In this document: in pieces, positions 23,473 through 35,218 of the stretch
Numbering within the stretch: the stretch's first letter is position 1
Layout: each line of letters starts with the position of its first letter
DNA from: Triticum aestivum
Lineage: Eukaryota > Streptophyta > Magnoliopsida > Poales > Poaceae
DNA length: 64,000 nucleotides
Direction: 5' to 3'
Assembly (NCBI RefSeq): GCF_018294505.1
Contig: NC_057809.1
Coordinates: 414,446,104 to 414,510,103 of the forward strand
Made by a program: the position numbers and the translations under genes
Notes under the pieces: model-generated
What the model was told of the DNA's origin: nothing
Database searches by the model: none
Seen by the model: only the letters and a program-made list of their open reading frames with translations

Positions 23473-24660
23473 CTATGAAAATAATAGTCGACTGAAAACA
23501 AATAGGTCAGTACATTTTTTCTGCACCGTCCGATGTACAAAGAACGGCGGATCGCCTTCATCTACCTCCAGCCAGTTAGTGTTGACGATCTTCCTCGAAA
23601 CGCCAGCGACCACCGGCCCAGTCCCCTGCCTGTGCCCTCCCCTCGACCTCACCGCACTGCCCCCGGCCATCCATTCAAGCCCCGCCGACCTCCAGATCGA
23701 GCGCAAGCAGGTCCTGCGCCCCACACCCCTATGATAGACACCGATGCGCCGCTTCCCGGCGAACATGCGGACTAGGTGCTCCGTGTGCCTAAGCGGGTGC
23801 TTCTTCTTTTAATCGCGGTTCACTGACCCTGAATTGAAATCCAGGCGGGCTACTAACCTCTAGCAAAGGTGAAACGGTAAAGGGAGGAAACCTTGTGCAT
23901 TTAGTATCACGAAGAAGATGCAGTAAGAAGCGCTCAACTAGTTTCTTTCGTGGGATGAATACGGTGTGAGCAGAGACGTAAGGTTTGCACGAATAAGGGA
24001 AGATGAGTACCTTTTTCTGCTGGCAGTGTTGTGTCCTCCTTCTGTTTTTCCAACGATCTTCTTGTGGTTTGCTGGAAACGAGAAGTTGTGGAGGACGGTG
24101 GAGCCTTGGACGAACCCATGGCCAAGTTGTTGAGTGTGGTGCGATGGTTGTCTGTCGGCGGCGGGGAACCAGATCCGAGGCGGAGAACGACGGCATAGCG
24201 GGAACAGCTCTGGTGCGGTGGACGGCTGCGACAATGGAGCAGCAGCAGTGAGGCGCAGGATAGTGTGGTCAGAGTGGTTCTGGTACGGCGCACGTCGGCG
24301 TCGGCGTCATGGAGGCAGCTCTACCTCGTCTTCAGCTGCTAAGTCCTTGAGGGCGTTGCGGTTGCGGTTGCATTGGACGACGACGTCGGGGTACCGGCTC
24401 CAGCGTGATGGAGGAGGGCGGCGGTGGATTGGGCTCTATGGGGTGGAGGACGGAGGAGGCTGGGGTTTTGCGACTGGTGGAGAGGGCGTTTTGGCACCCA
24501 CGGAGTATGAATGGGGAAACGGAGGGAGGCGGGGAACTAAGGGGGAACAATGTTTCGGTTTGAGACACGCTTGTTTGAAATTTGGGGAAAATTACAAACT
24601 TTGCCCCCATCTAAAATTTCGGACATATTGTGGGTTGGGGGTAGGACAGTAATATCAAGT
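23473..24660. other. GC-rich region, possible 5' exon of the transposon gene
   Basis: Overlapping open frames exist on both strands because the region is GC-rich. The minus frames are Pro/Arg/Ser-rich without a known domain. Its position at the upstream end of the minus-strand modules fits a promoter and first exon, but no start or donor site could be settled. Two related segments with CCCACGGNGTATGAATG occur at 24495 and 24711. Confidence 0.35.
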
Positions 24661-26019
24661 GTCCCAAATGTGGGCGGGATAGATTTCAGCCGAGCGCATG
24701 GGTGTTTAGGCGCCCACGGCGTATGAATGCTTCTCGGAGGTGGTTGAGACTGGCGTCATGGTGAAGTTACAAACCTGCCCCAGTTTAGACCTTTGGACAT
24801 CGAGACGGTAGGCTACATGGGCTAGAGTCAGGACAACAATTTTCTACCACCAAACATTAGTCTCGCGCGGTTTCGGGTGACCAGAGGCCTATTTGGCGCT
24901 TCGTTCAATATTTGGGAGCAGAAGCATTAACGTTTTCGGTTCTCTTGAATTGAACTTTCACGATTTTTCAAACTTCACAAATCTTTACTCTTGAAAATCC
25001 TAAAGCTACGATTATTTTGGAATGGAGGGGGTACATTTGCATATACATTGTACATGAGTATATATTAAAAAATATGCAACTTACCTCAGTTCATGCATGG
25101 TTCTAGATCTAATCTCCTTGGTTGCAAAAAAAGTTAGACATGCGTATGAATATATATAGCATGTTCAAATGCAGAACAAAGATTGATGCCCCCTTTTACA
25201 TCTGATTTACAAATGCCATTATCTCGGGTTCAAATAGATGAATGCACTTCCTATGAATTTGAATCTTCGAAACCCCCTTTATGTTGAATTCGACATGTAT
25301 TCTATTTCGTAGCTACCAATTTGGAATGTATCCATGCAAGTGACAAATGTATAAAGTGCTTCACACTAACAACATGGAGTGCACTAGTTAATGTTTATAT
25401 ATGAATTGCAAAAGCATATATTGCCTGTATTTCAAACCGCTCTCACTCTATGGATCGATAATATGAAATAAACACATGCAGATGCTAGAATTCAATAGAG
25501 TATGGGTGTGTGATAGACCGATTTTCGGCCATACACAATTTGCAAAATTCATGATCTCATCCAAAAATAATAATGCCATTTATATTTTAATTTAATGCGT
25601 AGAACCGCCTTTTACACGTAGATGCACTATGCCTCAGTCCGTTCTCACAAACACGCTATATATCTCTCTATCTACCGCATAAGTGCAAACACTTTATATG
25701 CATCGGCATTTCTCTTTCACACATGCTCACAATCTCTCTTGGGGTGTCAGGGAATCTCACGCACATGCTCTCTCTGTATCTCTCTCTCTCTCTCTTTCTG
25801 ACTACTATGTACCACTCTTTTCACTAATCTCAGTTGGAAAACACTATTTCTCTCACATGCATATATACACACGCACAGTATCTACTAGCCCTCCATACGC
25901 ACATATATGTGCCTACGTGTCTCCCGCACGCACATTATCTTTAGGCCTCTCTCGCACACATTGCCCCCCAGACACACCTCTCTCTTAGTAGTTGGAAGAT
26001 ATGATTCCATCATATCATT
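24661..26019. other. Non-coding stretch with a Stowaway-like end and CT-rich run
   Basis: ATTATTTTGGAATGGAGGGG ends with GTA near 25032. This is the reverse of the usual CTCCCTCCGTTCCAAAATA terminus of Stowaway-type MITEs, but no partner end was found. A CTCTCTCTGT/CTCTCT run lies at 25766-25797. No gene seen. Confidence 0.45.
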
Positions 26020-26420
26020 CGGTAGGATATCCCTGACTGTTAGGCTGGATGGTAATACGAGGCAAAGTTTTACCCTAGTTCAGACCCTTGCAGTTGAGGA
26101 AAAAGCCTACTCCTGGTACTGTATATTAGTGATTGGGGTGTGTACAAAGTACACGTGAATACCAGGTATTGTGCATGTGTGTATACTATCGACGAATTAG
26201 CCCCCAAGCTTCTATAACATACTGGGTGCCTAGGGTTACAAATCATATATAGTCGGCTTATCACCAGTGGGGATAGAGTCCTCCACGACTCTGGTAGCTA
26301 GCTTCGTGTTGTATGTCGAGTCCTCCACATGGGTCTTCGTATAACGCATCTCGGTCCAACCTATGTGGCGCAGGATGGAACCGACCCATGAGTCCTCATG
26401 TTGACCCACCACAACTAGAA
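26020..26420 (-). repeat. Degraded Gypsy LTR fragment
   Basis: On the minus strand, the block around 26041-26110 reads as a diverged version of the LTR tail at 48633-48712: an AGGCTTTTTCCTC start, GGGTAAAACTT, then TTACCATCC. The segment with ACTGGTGATAAGCCGACTA to its left on the minus strand also resembles Gypsy LTR sequence. No ends or target duplication are visible. Confidence 0.5.
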
Positions 26421-26689
26421 ATGATGTGCCCACCACACCACACATGCAATCGGCCACTAAGAAAATAAGCATATACAATAGTATAATGTTATACATGAAA
26501 GTTAATTGCATGGTACATCCAAAAATATTTGTTCTTCATTGTGAATGTTTATATATTCTCCTAAAATATTAGTCATGGGAAAGAGAAACGAAGGGCATAT
26601 CTCTCCTTGTCTCCACCGGACACCCCCTCTTTCTATACCACTTTCACGTACGCACACAAACTATCTCTCGACCCTCTAAAAGTATGCAT

Positions 26690-27650
26690 GCCCACGACAC
26701 ATTCACGCGTGACGGTCACTGTATTTCAAGCTAAGGCACTATACGGTCACTGGACTTCAGAATATGCTCATTACGGTCACCGTATACATTCCCGTGGTGA
26801 TCATACGATATCTAGCTCATGATACGTCTCCGTATTTTCTTGATGACACTGACGGACTTTGCATTTGATGCGTGCTCCGTATTTTATTGACGACACTTAC
26901 GGTCATTGTATTTGAAGCGAAAGCATGATATGGTCACTGGACTTCAGAATAAGCTCATCACGTTCACCACATACATTTTGTCGTGCTAACCAACATGTGG
27001 TTGGATGGTTAGGACAGTGGTTTCTTGAGCCCACCAGGGTTAAAGTCCCGATGCTCGCATTTATCCTGGGTTAATTTCAGTATTTTCTGGCGATGTGAGT
27101 TCAGTGGGAGGAGACGTTCCACTCGACTACGAGGCACCTATGGTGACTTTGTAAAATCTCAAGATCATATGCTGGCTCACTCTCTCGAAGGTGCTCATAG
27201 GGGCAGCGTCTGCGTGTGTGCTCTTATAGCAGTGAGTGCTTGCGCGTGTATATGAGCCCTTGTGTCTGTACCATGTTAAAAAAATACATGTCATGATTAT
27301 ATGGTCACTGGCTCACTCGTACAAATCCGTATTTTGTTGATGACACAATCAATTGACCAGTCAAACGTTCCACATGGCGCAACTAGTGTTGCACCATCGG
27401 GGCGTGTAACCGTGGGGCCCACCTGTCAGCCCGTATATGAAAGAAATAAATGGTAGTTTGAGTCTGTACTGTGTTAATAAAATACATTTTAGGGTGATCA
27501 TACGGTCACTGGCTCACCATACAGCTCCGTAATTTGTTGATGACAGGATCAATTGACCAGTCAAACGGTCCACATTCAGCAGCGCACATTACCATAGGGC
27601 CCACCCGTCAGAGTGTATATGAAGGACAAAAATGGTAATAAATTAGTGGT
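26690..27650. repeat. Diverged tandem repeats with CGGTCACTGG motif
   Basis: Units of about 190 bp recur near 26740, 26930, 27300 and 27500. Each has a GGTCACTGG phrase followed by TCCGTATTTTGTTGATGAC-like sequence; the last two units also share ATCAATTGACCAGTCAAACG. The SINE at 26995-27287 is inserted between units. No coding frame is associated. Confidence 0.65.
26995..27287 (+). mobile_element. Full-length tRNA-derived SINE
   Basis: A polymerase III promoter is visible at the 5' end: an A-box-like GGATGGTTAGGACAGTGG (27003-27020) and a B-box-like GGTTAAAGTCC (27038-27048). The body ends in CTTGTGTCTGTACCATGTT plus an A-run. Its second half matches the fragment at 1-120. Non-coding; it would depend on a LINE for movement. 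Target duplications are not clear. Confidence 0.75.
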
Positions 27651-27669
27651 CAGTGGGTACTCGAAGTCG

Positions 27670-27960
27670 TGAGACCTCTGGTTGGCAGTCGCCGGCGGTG
27701 GGGGGGGGGGTTGATTCGGCGGTGGGGTGGGGATCGCCGGAGAAAAAGCTCGGCGCGGGGGGCCTAGAGGGATGGCCGGTGCGGCAACGGACCGGCGGTG
27801 GGGAGTAGTTTTGGGGCGGGTGGGGTGGCGTGGCGGCGCGGGCCGGCCACGGGCGGCGGGGGCCGGCGGTTCGGCCGGTGGTGGCTGGCTGCTCAGGGGG
27901 GTGGAGTTTGATGATAAACTGCAGGCCCTTGATTTCGTATCCAACGACTGGAAAATCTAA
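27670..27960. other. GC-rich segment, no assigned gene
   Basis: A G-rich strand (including a run of G at 27701-27710) gives Gly/Arg-rich or Pro/Ala-rich frames on the two strands. These look compositional. It could be a promoter-proximal island of a lost gene; nothing specific supports that. Confidence 0.3.
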
Positions 27961-27999
27961 TGACCAGAGATGAAAAAGTCAATCGACTGACGTGTAGCC

Positions 28000-28260
28000 T
28001 CACCCCGCATGTACACATGCACGCATGCAAGACACGCACGCATGCAGGCGTGCAACACTGACACATACACATAACGAACACATGCATGCATGCAGGCGTG
28101 CAACACTGACACATACACATGCACTCATGAACACACGCACATACACACACATGCATGCAACACTGAAACATACCCTTGCACGCACGCAACACTCGCACGC
28201 CTACATGCACACAGCACACGATGCAAGACACACACTCAACCTATACATGCATGCACCCTT
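28000..28260. repeat. CA-rich minisatellite
   Basis: Imperfect repeats of GCATGCAGGCGTGCAACACT and ACACATACACAT, with two nearly identical copies at about 28036 and 28092. No gene. Confidence 0.7.
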
Positions 28261-28399
28261 TGTTAAGGACATGGATTGTTATGGGTATTAATCAATCTTA
28301 TATGTAATAAGCAGAACATTGATGTTTGCAGCGGTCTTTATGAATCCCAACGTATCGAACGGGCTATCAACATAGTAGGCTTATCTACATGAAAAGGAT

Positions 28400-28860
28400 G
28401 ACATCACACTGAATGAACAATCATCAGTTTATGAAATGCCCGCTTCTGACTGCCCTGGCCCACCAAAGGTTCCTCTGCTGTGCGCTGCCTGCGTTGGGTC
28501 ACTGACATGCAGGCCATGTACCCAAAGAGCCCACACGTCAGTGGAAGAATGACGCGGTGTCCTACGTCAGAGTCAAGGACGCCACTCGCTGCACGCCCGG
28601 TTGAACACGCCTCCTTGCCGCATTCAAACTCCTCCATGAAACCCGCCCGTGTGGAAGCCGAGAAACCCACTCTGGACACACATCCGGCATTAAACACAAC
28701 GCTGGCCGAGCTACTCCTATCTGCCATCTATTTAATCTCCTATTTCAACGAGGCCAAACGCCGGCCAAGAATCGCACACCTCCGCCGCTCCCCTATCTTC
28801 TCCTTCACCATTTTGTCCACTCTTACAATGGCTTACGAAGAGTAGTTATTCCACACAAGC
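28400..28860 (+). promoter_or_regulatory. Possible orphan promoter and 5' leader
   Basis: CTATTTAA at 28728-28735 resembles a TATA box. A CT-rich leader and an ATG at 28828 follow, with an open frame of only five codons (MAYEE, then TAG). The composition resembles a plant promoter plus 5' untranslated region, but no downstream coding region is recognised. Speculative. Confidence 0.25.
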
Positions 28861-30170
28861 CATTTGTCTAGGTTTGTATGTCTCACACACACCCACTTAG
28901 GTGGGGGACATGCACGAAGAGAAGAGGTGCACGCACAGCGCACGTACTCCCGTCTCTTTCCGAACCACACCCGCGCGGGCACATGGTGGAGCTCATTTCT
29001 GTACGAAAAGGCAGCCCACGTGGTAATTTGACCGTGTACTGGTTGTCCACTTGGTGGAGGGAGGATCGTCTACCACGGGTGAACAAACAAATTGCGACTT
29101 GACGCGTTATGTTAAAAAAGAGGCAAACCATGTGGGGCCTACCTTAGAGGCAAGGCTCTATACACTCGAGTACTTTTGATGTGTCCCGTCAACTCGTAGA
29201 ACGAGGAGAAGCTTGCTTAGTACGCCGTCTCCCCCGCCCACGGGCGCGGTGGCTCGCAGGATGAGGTGAAGCTTGCTTACTAGTAGTAGTATTGTACGCC
29301 TTACGCCCGCTCCCTCGCCCACGCGCGCGGTGGCTCGCAGGACGAGGAGAAATTTTTACTACTCCCTCCGTTTACTCCTCGTCCCTACTACTGTGGTTAG
29401 AGAGATTATCATATTGTTTGGAATATGTATGTCCTTTAGTACTCCCTCCATTTACTTATACAAGGCCACTATAAAAAAATACATTTTGCATCTATACAAG
29501 GCCACAAATAGTAATCGAGACAAAAGTTACTACTCCCTCCTTTCTAGTTTATGGCTCAATTTCAAAATCTCTCCAACCAAGGTAGACAGTGAGTGGTCGA
29601 ATTAATTTCGTACTCCTAGTTTGCACAAGTAATTAGTACACTCATTTTTCTCAAGAAGTTATGTTTACCGAGGCATTAATTAGAAAGAATGCATGAATGA
29701 CCACTAAATTTCCATGAACTTCTACATGCATTGGTGAGTTTTCTCTTGACACTGCTTGCATCGGGTGATCTAACGCACCTCGAAATCCAACATGTGATGG
29801 TACTACTACTAGTAGTAGAATTGAGACTTATAAAACAGAAAAACGAATGTTTTTTAGATGAGCCCTATAAACCCTAGTGGGTACGTACTCCGTAAAATCA
29901 TATTTTCCCAAAACTAAGTCGCTCAACCTTTATTTGCTTGTTTCCCTTCCTGCCTCCTTGCCTCGAACAGACTATGCCAAACTCCCCTGCCTGCCGCGTG
30001 GGAAAAGACCCACCCTCGCCTTTTTTAGTCCGGGTTTGTATCGATGGATCGCGCGAAGCAACAAAAACCCAAGCCGTGTCTTGTACTCCTCCGTCGACGC
30101 TCGCTTTCATGAATTCTGTACTTCCTGTCACCGACATGTGGGACATATAGCAACCGGGTCGACGTGTTAA
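28861..30170. other. Non-coding stretch with a GC-rich duplication
   Basis: No gene seen. A GCGCGGTGGCTCGCAGGA(T/C)GAGG block occurs twice near 29246 and 29326, each preceded by a GTACGCC phrase. CTCCCTCC-type motifs at about 29363, 29443 and 29533 resemble MITE termini without clear partners. Confidence 0.45.
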
Positions 30171-30265
30171 GCACCAAATAACAGTGCAGAACATCAGGGG
30201 GGACGCACCCCAATCGTACCGCCCCAGTAGTAGTAGTAATGAACAATGAGACGTCAAATCACAAT
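30171..30265. repeat. Local duplication, copy 1
   Basis: It shares the order CACCAAAT, CAGT, CACCCC, TCGTA, CAGTAGTAG, GATGAGA/GAGACGTCAAATCACAA with 30797-30891, 626 bases downstream in the same orientation. Diverged; no coding content. Confidence 0.65.
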
Positions 30266-30460
30266 GCCGCACCTTCTGAGACATGCGAAGCAGCCATTAT
30301 TTCACACTTTGGTTTGCCATCATCTCAAACCACGTAGTATTGCTTCTGCCTCAAGAGGGACACGCGCATCGCCTTGGTACATCATGACACGTGGGACCGC
30401 ATGACAAGCCATGCTCTGCCGCCGATCGCTTGGTAAAATCACCTCATTTTTACTACTATA

Positions 30461-30603
30461 CCCCCTCCGTATCGGTTTACATGGCATGCACGTCGTTCTA
30501 GGTTGTGACATAGTAAGTCATATTTAGTTAGTCAAATGGATGACCTAGAACTACGTGCACACCCTATAAACCGAGACGCCTAAAACAAACGAGATAGAGA
30601 GGG
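30461..30603. mobile_element. Stowaway-like MITE
   Basis: A 143-bp foldback element flanked by TA (30459-30460 and 30604-30605). The left arm begins CCCCCTCCGTATCGGTTTA and the right arm is its inverted, diverged copy (ends GATAGAGAGGG). Both arms carry the inverted block GCACGT(C/A)GTTCTAGGT. Non-coding. Confidence 0.75.
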
Positions 30604-30796
30604 TAGTTTAGTACATATCTTTTTAGATCAATATAGTCGGGATTCACCAAGGAGCAAAACCAAGTGGTAGGCTGCACCTGTCGTGTTGGCGTAGCAACTC
30701 AAGCAGGGTCAGTCCGCACATGAAATGGCGACACACTTAACAGGACCCCTTTGGCGACACGTGGCTCATCCACCATCTTGTTCCATGTGCGATGCA

Positions 30797-30891
30797 CCAA
30801 ATTACAGTTCGGAGCAGCGGTTGGAATTGGAGGCACCCCGGTCGTAGCGCCGCAGTAGTAGAAAATGAGCGATGAGAGGTCAAATCACAAA
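30797..30891. repeat. Local duplication, copy 2
   Basis: Partner of 30171-30265. Both are followed by similar sequence ending in CATTATTTCAC or CATCATTTCAC, so the duplicated unit may extend to about 30305 and 30945. Confidence 0.6.
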
Positions 30892-31136
30892 GCCCCAGCT
30901 TTCCCGCATTAAGCTGGAGGGACGAAGCAACCATCATTTCACTCTAGGGCGCAAGAGCATAAAGAAAAGAGAAAACCAATGATGCGTGCGGCAGCTACCT
31001 AGGGCACCCTAGGGTAGAGGTATCTAGTATAGATCATTCTTTTTTTGGAAGCGCCTCCACTACAAATCCGCTTCTCCCTCATCCTCTTGAAGAAAACTGA
31101 TGATGCTTGTGGCGGTAGGGTTTGTAGGAGTACTAC

Positions 31137-33101
31137 TAGGGATGTAAATGGTACGGATAATTTCCGCTCCGAATCCGCATCCGCGCCCGTTTTTGAGGAT
31201 ATGGTATGCAATTATGTGAATCCGCCGGATATGGATGCGGATACGGATTTTGACCAATCGGATATTCGACGGATATGGTAGCGGATATGGTATCCCTACT
31301 ATCCAGCGGATATGGATTATCCGCTATTTTTTGCGGATTATCGGAGGTATGTAAACCGGATTATATCCGACAAAATAAGCCCAAACGTCCGGTCCATATG
31401 TATGCCCATTTAGGTTAGTGATTGTTGATTTGCAGTCACCCCATATACTCTACCATAATCGTACGCAATCACCGCATCCAAAATTGGTAGCATATCGGCG
31501 ATAGTGCGTACATATCCTTCTTTCCATCGCCATCTTGCATTGTTGCTTCTCCTCGGCCGCCATTTGCATCTCTGTTAGTTTAACGATGGTCAAAGATGTG
31601 CATAGCCGATCAGTTCGTTCCAACAACGGAGGTAAATGATTTGGTAGATGCACAAAGTCCTCCGCAAGTTTAGAGCCCGATGATCTGTGATCATGTCCGG
31701 CTGTCAGTTGATGCCGTGAGCAGCCGCACACCTGTGCCACGACATCAGGCACGCCAACTTCGTAGAGCCTCAACGGCCGACAGGCGTGGCCGACGCTTAC
31801 AGCGGCCATGCTCGGCAGCCCGGATACGACAATGGGCAGCGTCCGCCCGTGCGACCCACGCACGTCGGGACGGCGGTCCGCCATGGATCTAACGTGGGTT
31901 TGCATCGGCGCGGCCGTAAAATCTGATAGGAACGTGACTACTAGCAGTCTAGCATGTACTCTGTATGCACGTACTCCTCTACACTCACCTGATTGAAAGC
32001 AGCGAATCTAGTAGCTAGATATCAATTCAACTGCTTGCTTGCTTGGGCCTTGGGTTAGCTTCTTGCACTTACACGTCTCGCTGAATCGATGTAACTATGG
32101 TCAGACCGTCGGTCTCTTTTATATTTGTCTGTTTTCTTTGGACTCACACACATGCTTGAATATGTGCGTTGCCGTTGCTACTTGCTAGTTACCAATCACG
32201 TATATATACTTGCTGGTTACCGATCCCTAGTCCTGACAGTGAATATGTGTGTTCCTACTTACCGGTCAGATTTTATAATATAATTTAATTAGCCATGCAT
32301 CATCTCATGCTAGTTTTTGTTGCATGTGAGAAAGCATACAAGATATAACAGCCATAAGTGTGTGCATGTCGTGTGTATACATCAATACATGTATATATAG
32401 TGCGTGCATATAATATGTGATGCCTCATGTTTCTCTTCTCTATATATACACACGCTAAAAATTTGCAAGTTAATCAGGTGGATGCATACACCTTAGAATA
32501 ATGCGTGTGTGTTCGAACAAATTGATTGTTCATTGTCCACAACTAATTATCATTTCTTATTGTCAAGTATAGCATCTAAATATCTCTTATCATTCTCACA
32601 GGAAGTTGCAAGTGGACTGGAAGAAATACCATGTTGAAGAGAAGTCAAGGATGTGCTATGGGCTTCTACTTGACCGACCACTTGCCCTTTATAATATATA
32701 CAAACTTCAATTGAACATTGAATTAAGTATTTCTTATGTATGACCTTTGTTTTGGACGTGTGTAATGCTACCATTATTTTACCGGTACTATATATTGTTG
32801 CCATATGGGTGTGAGTTATGACTTTAAATTTTTTGGCCAATCTCTAGTGTAATGCGGTTGGATCAAAACATGTTTTCATATTGTTTGGATAAGTAGAAAA
32901 AGGTTCATCTTTTTTGCATGTATCATCCGATATTTTTTGTCCGTTTCTGGTCCGAGTCCGCTCCGAATCCGTAGTCCGATATAATCCGCATTCGAATCCG
33001 CATCCGGTCAATATCCGCTCCGCTCCGAATCCGACAAAAAAATATGGTAAAGGATATGGTAAAAGCATTATCCGATCCGATCCGATCCGTTTACGCCCCT
33101 A
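31137..33101. mobile_element. Non-autonomous hAT transposon with 8-bp target duplication
   Basis: The ends are inverted: TAGGGATGTAAATGG on the left and CCGTTTACGCCCCTA on the right. A perfect 8-bp duplication AGTACTAC flanks it (31129-31136 and 33102-33109), the length expected for hAT. Subterminal regions are packed with GGATATGG/GCGGATA (31170-31370) and CCGATCC/ATCCGC (32920-33085) motifs, typical of hAT transposase-binding sites. At 1965 bp, with no hAT dimerisation domain or other transposase recognised, it is non-autonomous. The GC-rich core (31480-31910) has a 151-codon minus-strand frame of unknown origin. Confidence 0.88.
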
Positions 33102-33109
33102 AGTACTAC

Positions 33110-33917
33110 TACGGCGTGTGGGGCCATGTCGTAGTAAACGAGAGAGGGATTGAGTTCGAGTCAATGCCTTAAATATGTGTGGGCCGCTTGGTTTTAGGGG
33201 AACGGGGCAACATTTTGGGTTCGGGGACCAGTGGAGATATAGTACGTACAAAAAATTGTGGACGTAGGTTGGACCGAAAGGCAATGATGCATGGGCCCTG
33301 CATTTTGATATACCCGGGACCATGTGAAATTTGCTACTCTACTCAAAACTAGTGAGGTACACATGCATTGAACGCATGAGATTTCGAAACCAAATTAGGA
33401 ATAAATACACACTATAGCATGTAAAGCTTTGAGTCATATATGCATGATGTAGATGTTCGTTTAGTTCTTATAGTTCATCTCATTCAAAATCAATTAGTTT
33501 TATAAAAAATGTTAAAATTCATGGGGTTGTGCATTGTAAAGCATAAAGTAAAAAACAAATAATGGCAATTCATTTAGAAAAAAATTCAATTATCATACGG
33601 AAGATTCTAGAACAAAGGAGAAGTGCTTGTGTTTTGAGGTTTGTGCATTATGCTTAAGTTCAACCATGGAGTGTTCTAAATTGTACATGTGGTAGATCTG
33701 GTGGAATGTTGATGATATCCAACGGCCAGTAGTGCTCGGATTTGCCATCTCTGCACTGTCGGATTAGCTTCATCCAATGACCATCTTTCAAAGTTACTCG
33801 AACACTATATAGTTCTTCTGCCATAGTTGCATGTCTTGGAAAAAAGCTACTAGTGGGTTGTACTAGCTATTTAGGAATAGAAGATGTATACATGGAAGTT
33901 GTAGGGAAAGAGATGGC
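33110..33917. other. Non-coding stretch
   Basis: No gene, RNA gene or clear repeat boundary seen. Confidence 0.4.
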
Positions 33918-34260
33918 ATGGAGTATCTCAATTCCTATGAGTAGGGATTGGAAAAGAGATGTCATTTGGTTCACATCATAGGAACTTTTCTATTGAATCT
34001 AGAGATGACATGTATCTCAATTCCTATGAGGAGGGATTAGAAAAAAAGATGTAATTTGGTTCATATCATAGGAACTTTACTATTGAATATATGCTAATGT
34101 TTATTTTCCTTTGAAATTATGGGAGTATAGGAATCCATTCATATGAACCAAGTGGCTCTAAAGCTATAGAAATGATATCATGTTTATTTCCTTTGAAATG
34201 TGGAGTATATGAATCTATTCCTATGAACCAATTGGTTCTAAAGGAAAAAATCCTATAAAA
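33918..34260. repeat. MITE-like internally duplicated AT-rich element
   Basis: A 93-bp segment with TATCTCAATTCCTATGAG and CATAGGAAC is repeated head to tail (from about 33923 and 34016). A second pair of segments with CCTTTGAAAT and ATGAACCAA follows (34111 and 34188). The CCTATGA/TCATAGG motifs on opposite sides are inverted, suggesting a foldback MITE with an expanded interior. Ends unresolved. Confidence 0.5.
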
Positions 34261-34780
34261 ATCATATCATATAGAGTTCCTATGATATTCCTCCACACCA
34301 AAGGATTGTTGAAATTGCTGCAGGTGATACGATGGAATTTCTTTGTAGACTCCTCCCCCATCTTTATAGTTACCTCTCGAAGATGAATGAAATGATATAT
34401 ACAGGGTATTCTACATGTGCAATTTGGTAAATGAAAACTTGGTAAAAAGTTTGCGAGGTTCGAATTTTCAATAAAGCTATATGCATTGCATTTTGGAACG
34501 GAGGGAGCGTACGGCAGTTGCTAACACTCACGTGGAAAATTTGTGTGTAGGAGTGGCTGTTTTGTTAAATGACATGGCAAAACTGACACTATCGGATGCG
34601 GATCTAACGGTTCTTACGTCGTTCATCAGGAAAAGGCTTGTGGTGAACGTTTGTCGGATAATGATTTACGGACACATGCATTGCATTGATATGTGCCCCC
34701 TCTCTCTCACGCACACGCACCCTCACGAGTCACGACTCTCCTAACTCCTCTCGCACCCACCGTCTATACGCAGGTAGATG

Positions 34781-34781
<1 letters not shown>

Positions 34782-34871
<90 letters not shown>
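34782..34871. repeat. Palindromic (CA)n(TA)n(TG)n microsatellite
   Basis: About 18 CA units run into about 10 TA units and then about 17-18 TG units. The whole 90 bp is self-complementary and could form a long hairpin or cruciform. Confidence 0.95.
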
Positions 34872-34873
<2 letters not shown>

Positions 34874-35218
34874 CTTCACACCCTACCCTTAGAACTTCTA
34901 AAAAACAAAAGACGCCCCGCACATTTTATTTTAGCTCACACGTCACACACTTATACTATTACTCTTGTGGCAAACATTCTTTGGGCATAGTATATTATAC
35001 TCTCACAAAGAGAAGAGGTGCACGCACGCACTAGTTCTCTGACACCCACTCGCGGGTACACGTAGGAGCACATTTTTTTGAAGCAGGTACAACAAAATCA
35101 CTCCACTATATATGTAAGCAGGAGCCTTAGCGCTTGCTTTACTAGGATTCCTCTCGTTTACTCTCTCATGCTCTCCAGATCTAAGTAAGACATAGGTGGC
35201 CACACTCTCTCTTAGCTC

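Larger units (their letters stand above)
6730..24700 (-). mobile_element. Large CACTA-like DNA transposon carrying a nested element
   Basis: The left boundary is set where the Copia frame stops and CACTTCCGTGATGAT begins. The right end is not resolved; the coordinate is an estimate from the end of the GC-rich first-exon region. Minus-strand exons with canonical splice sites encode a protein resembling the plant Ptta/En/Spm (Transposase_24) family. Terminal GGCC-rich repeats and internal duplicated modules also fit a CACTA element. Element A (10837-19128) is inserted within it. No second CACTTCC terminus was found on the right, and the terminal bases are CACTT rather than CACTA, so the superfamily call is tentative. 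Confidence 0.55.

Noticed and set aside
23473..24652. Long overlapping open frames on both strands as host genes
   Set aside because: The region is GC-rich, the frames are low-complexity, and the position fits the upstream end of the DNA transposon gene. No domain seen.
24134..24652. 172-codon plus-strand frame rich in Gly and Arg
   Set aside because: Composition-driven, opposite to the likely minus-strand first exon, with no motif or splice support.
6730..24700. Mutator-type assignment for the large DNA transposon
   Set aside because: No long terminal inverted repeats or MULE transposase domain were seen. The exons resemble the Ptta/En/Spm family instead, though the superfamily stays tentative.
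27576..27960. Proline-rich minus and glycine-rich plus frames
   Set aside because: Both arise from one G-rich tract. No start context or domain.
28000..28291. His/Thr-rich and Cys-rich frames as small secreted proteins
   Set aside because: They are translations of a CA-rich minisatellite.
34686..35034. Frames with (HT)n and (VC)n runs
   Set aside because: Pure microsatellite translation.
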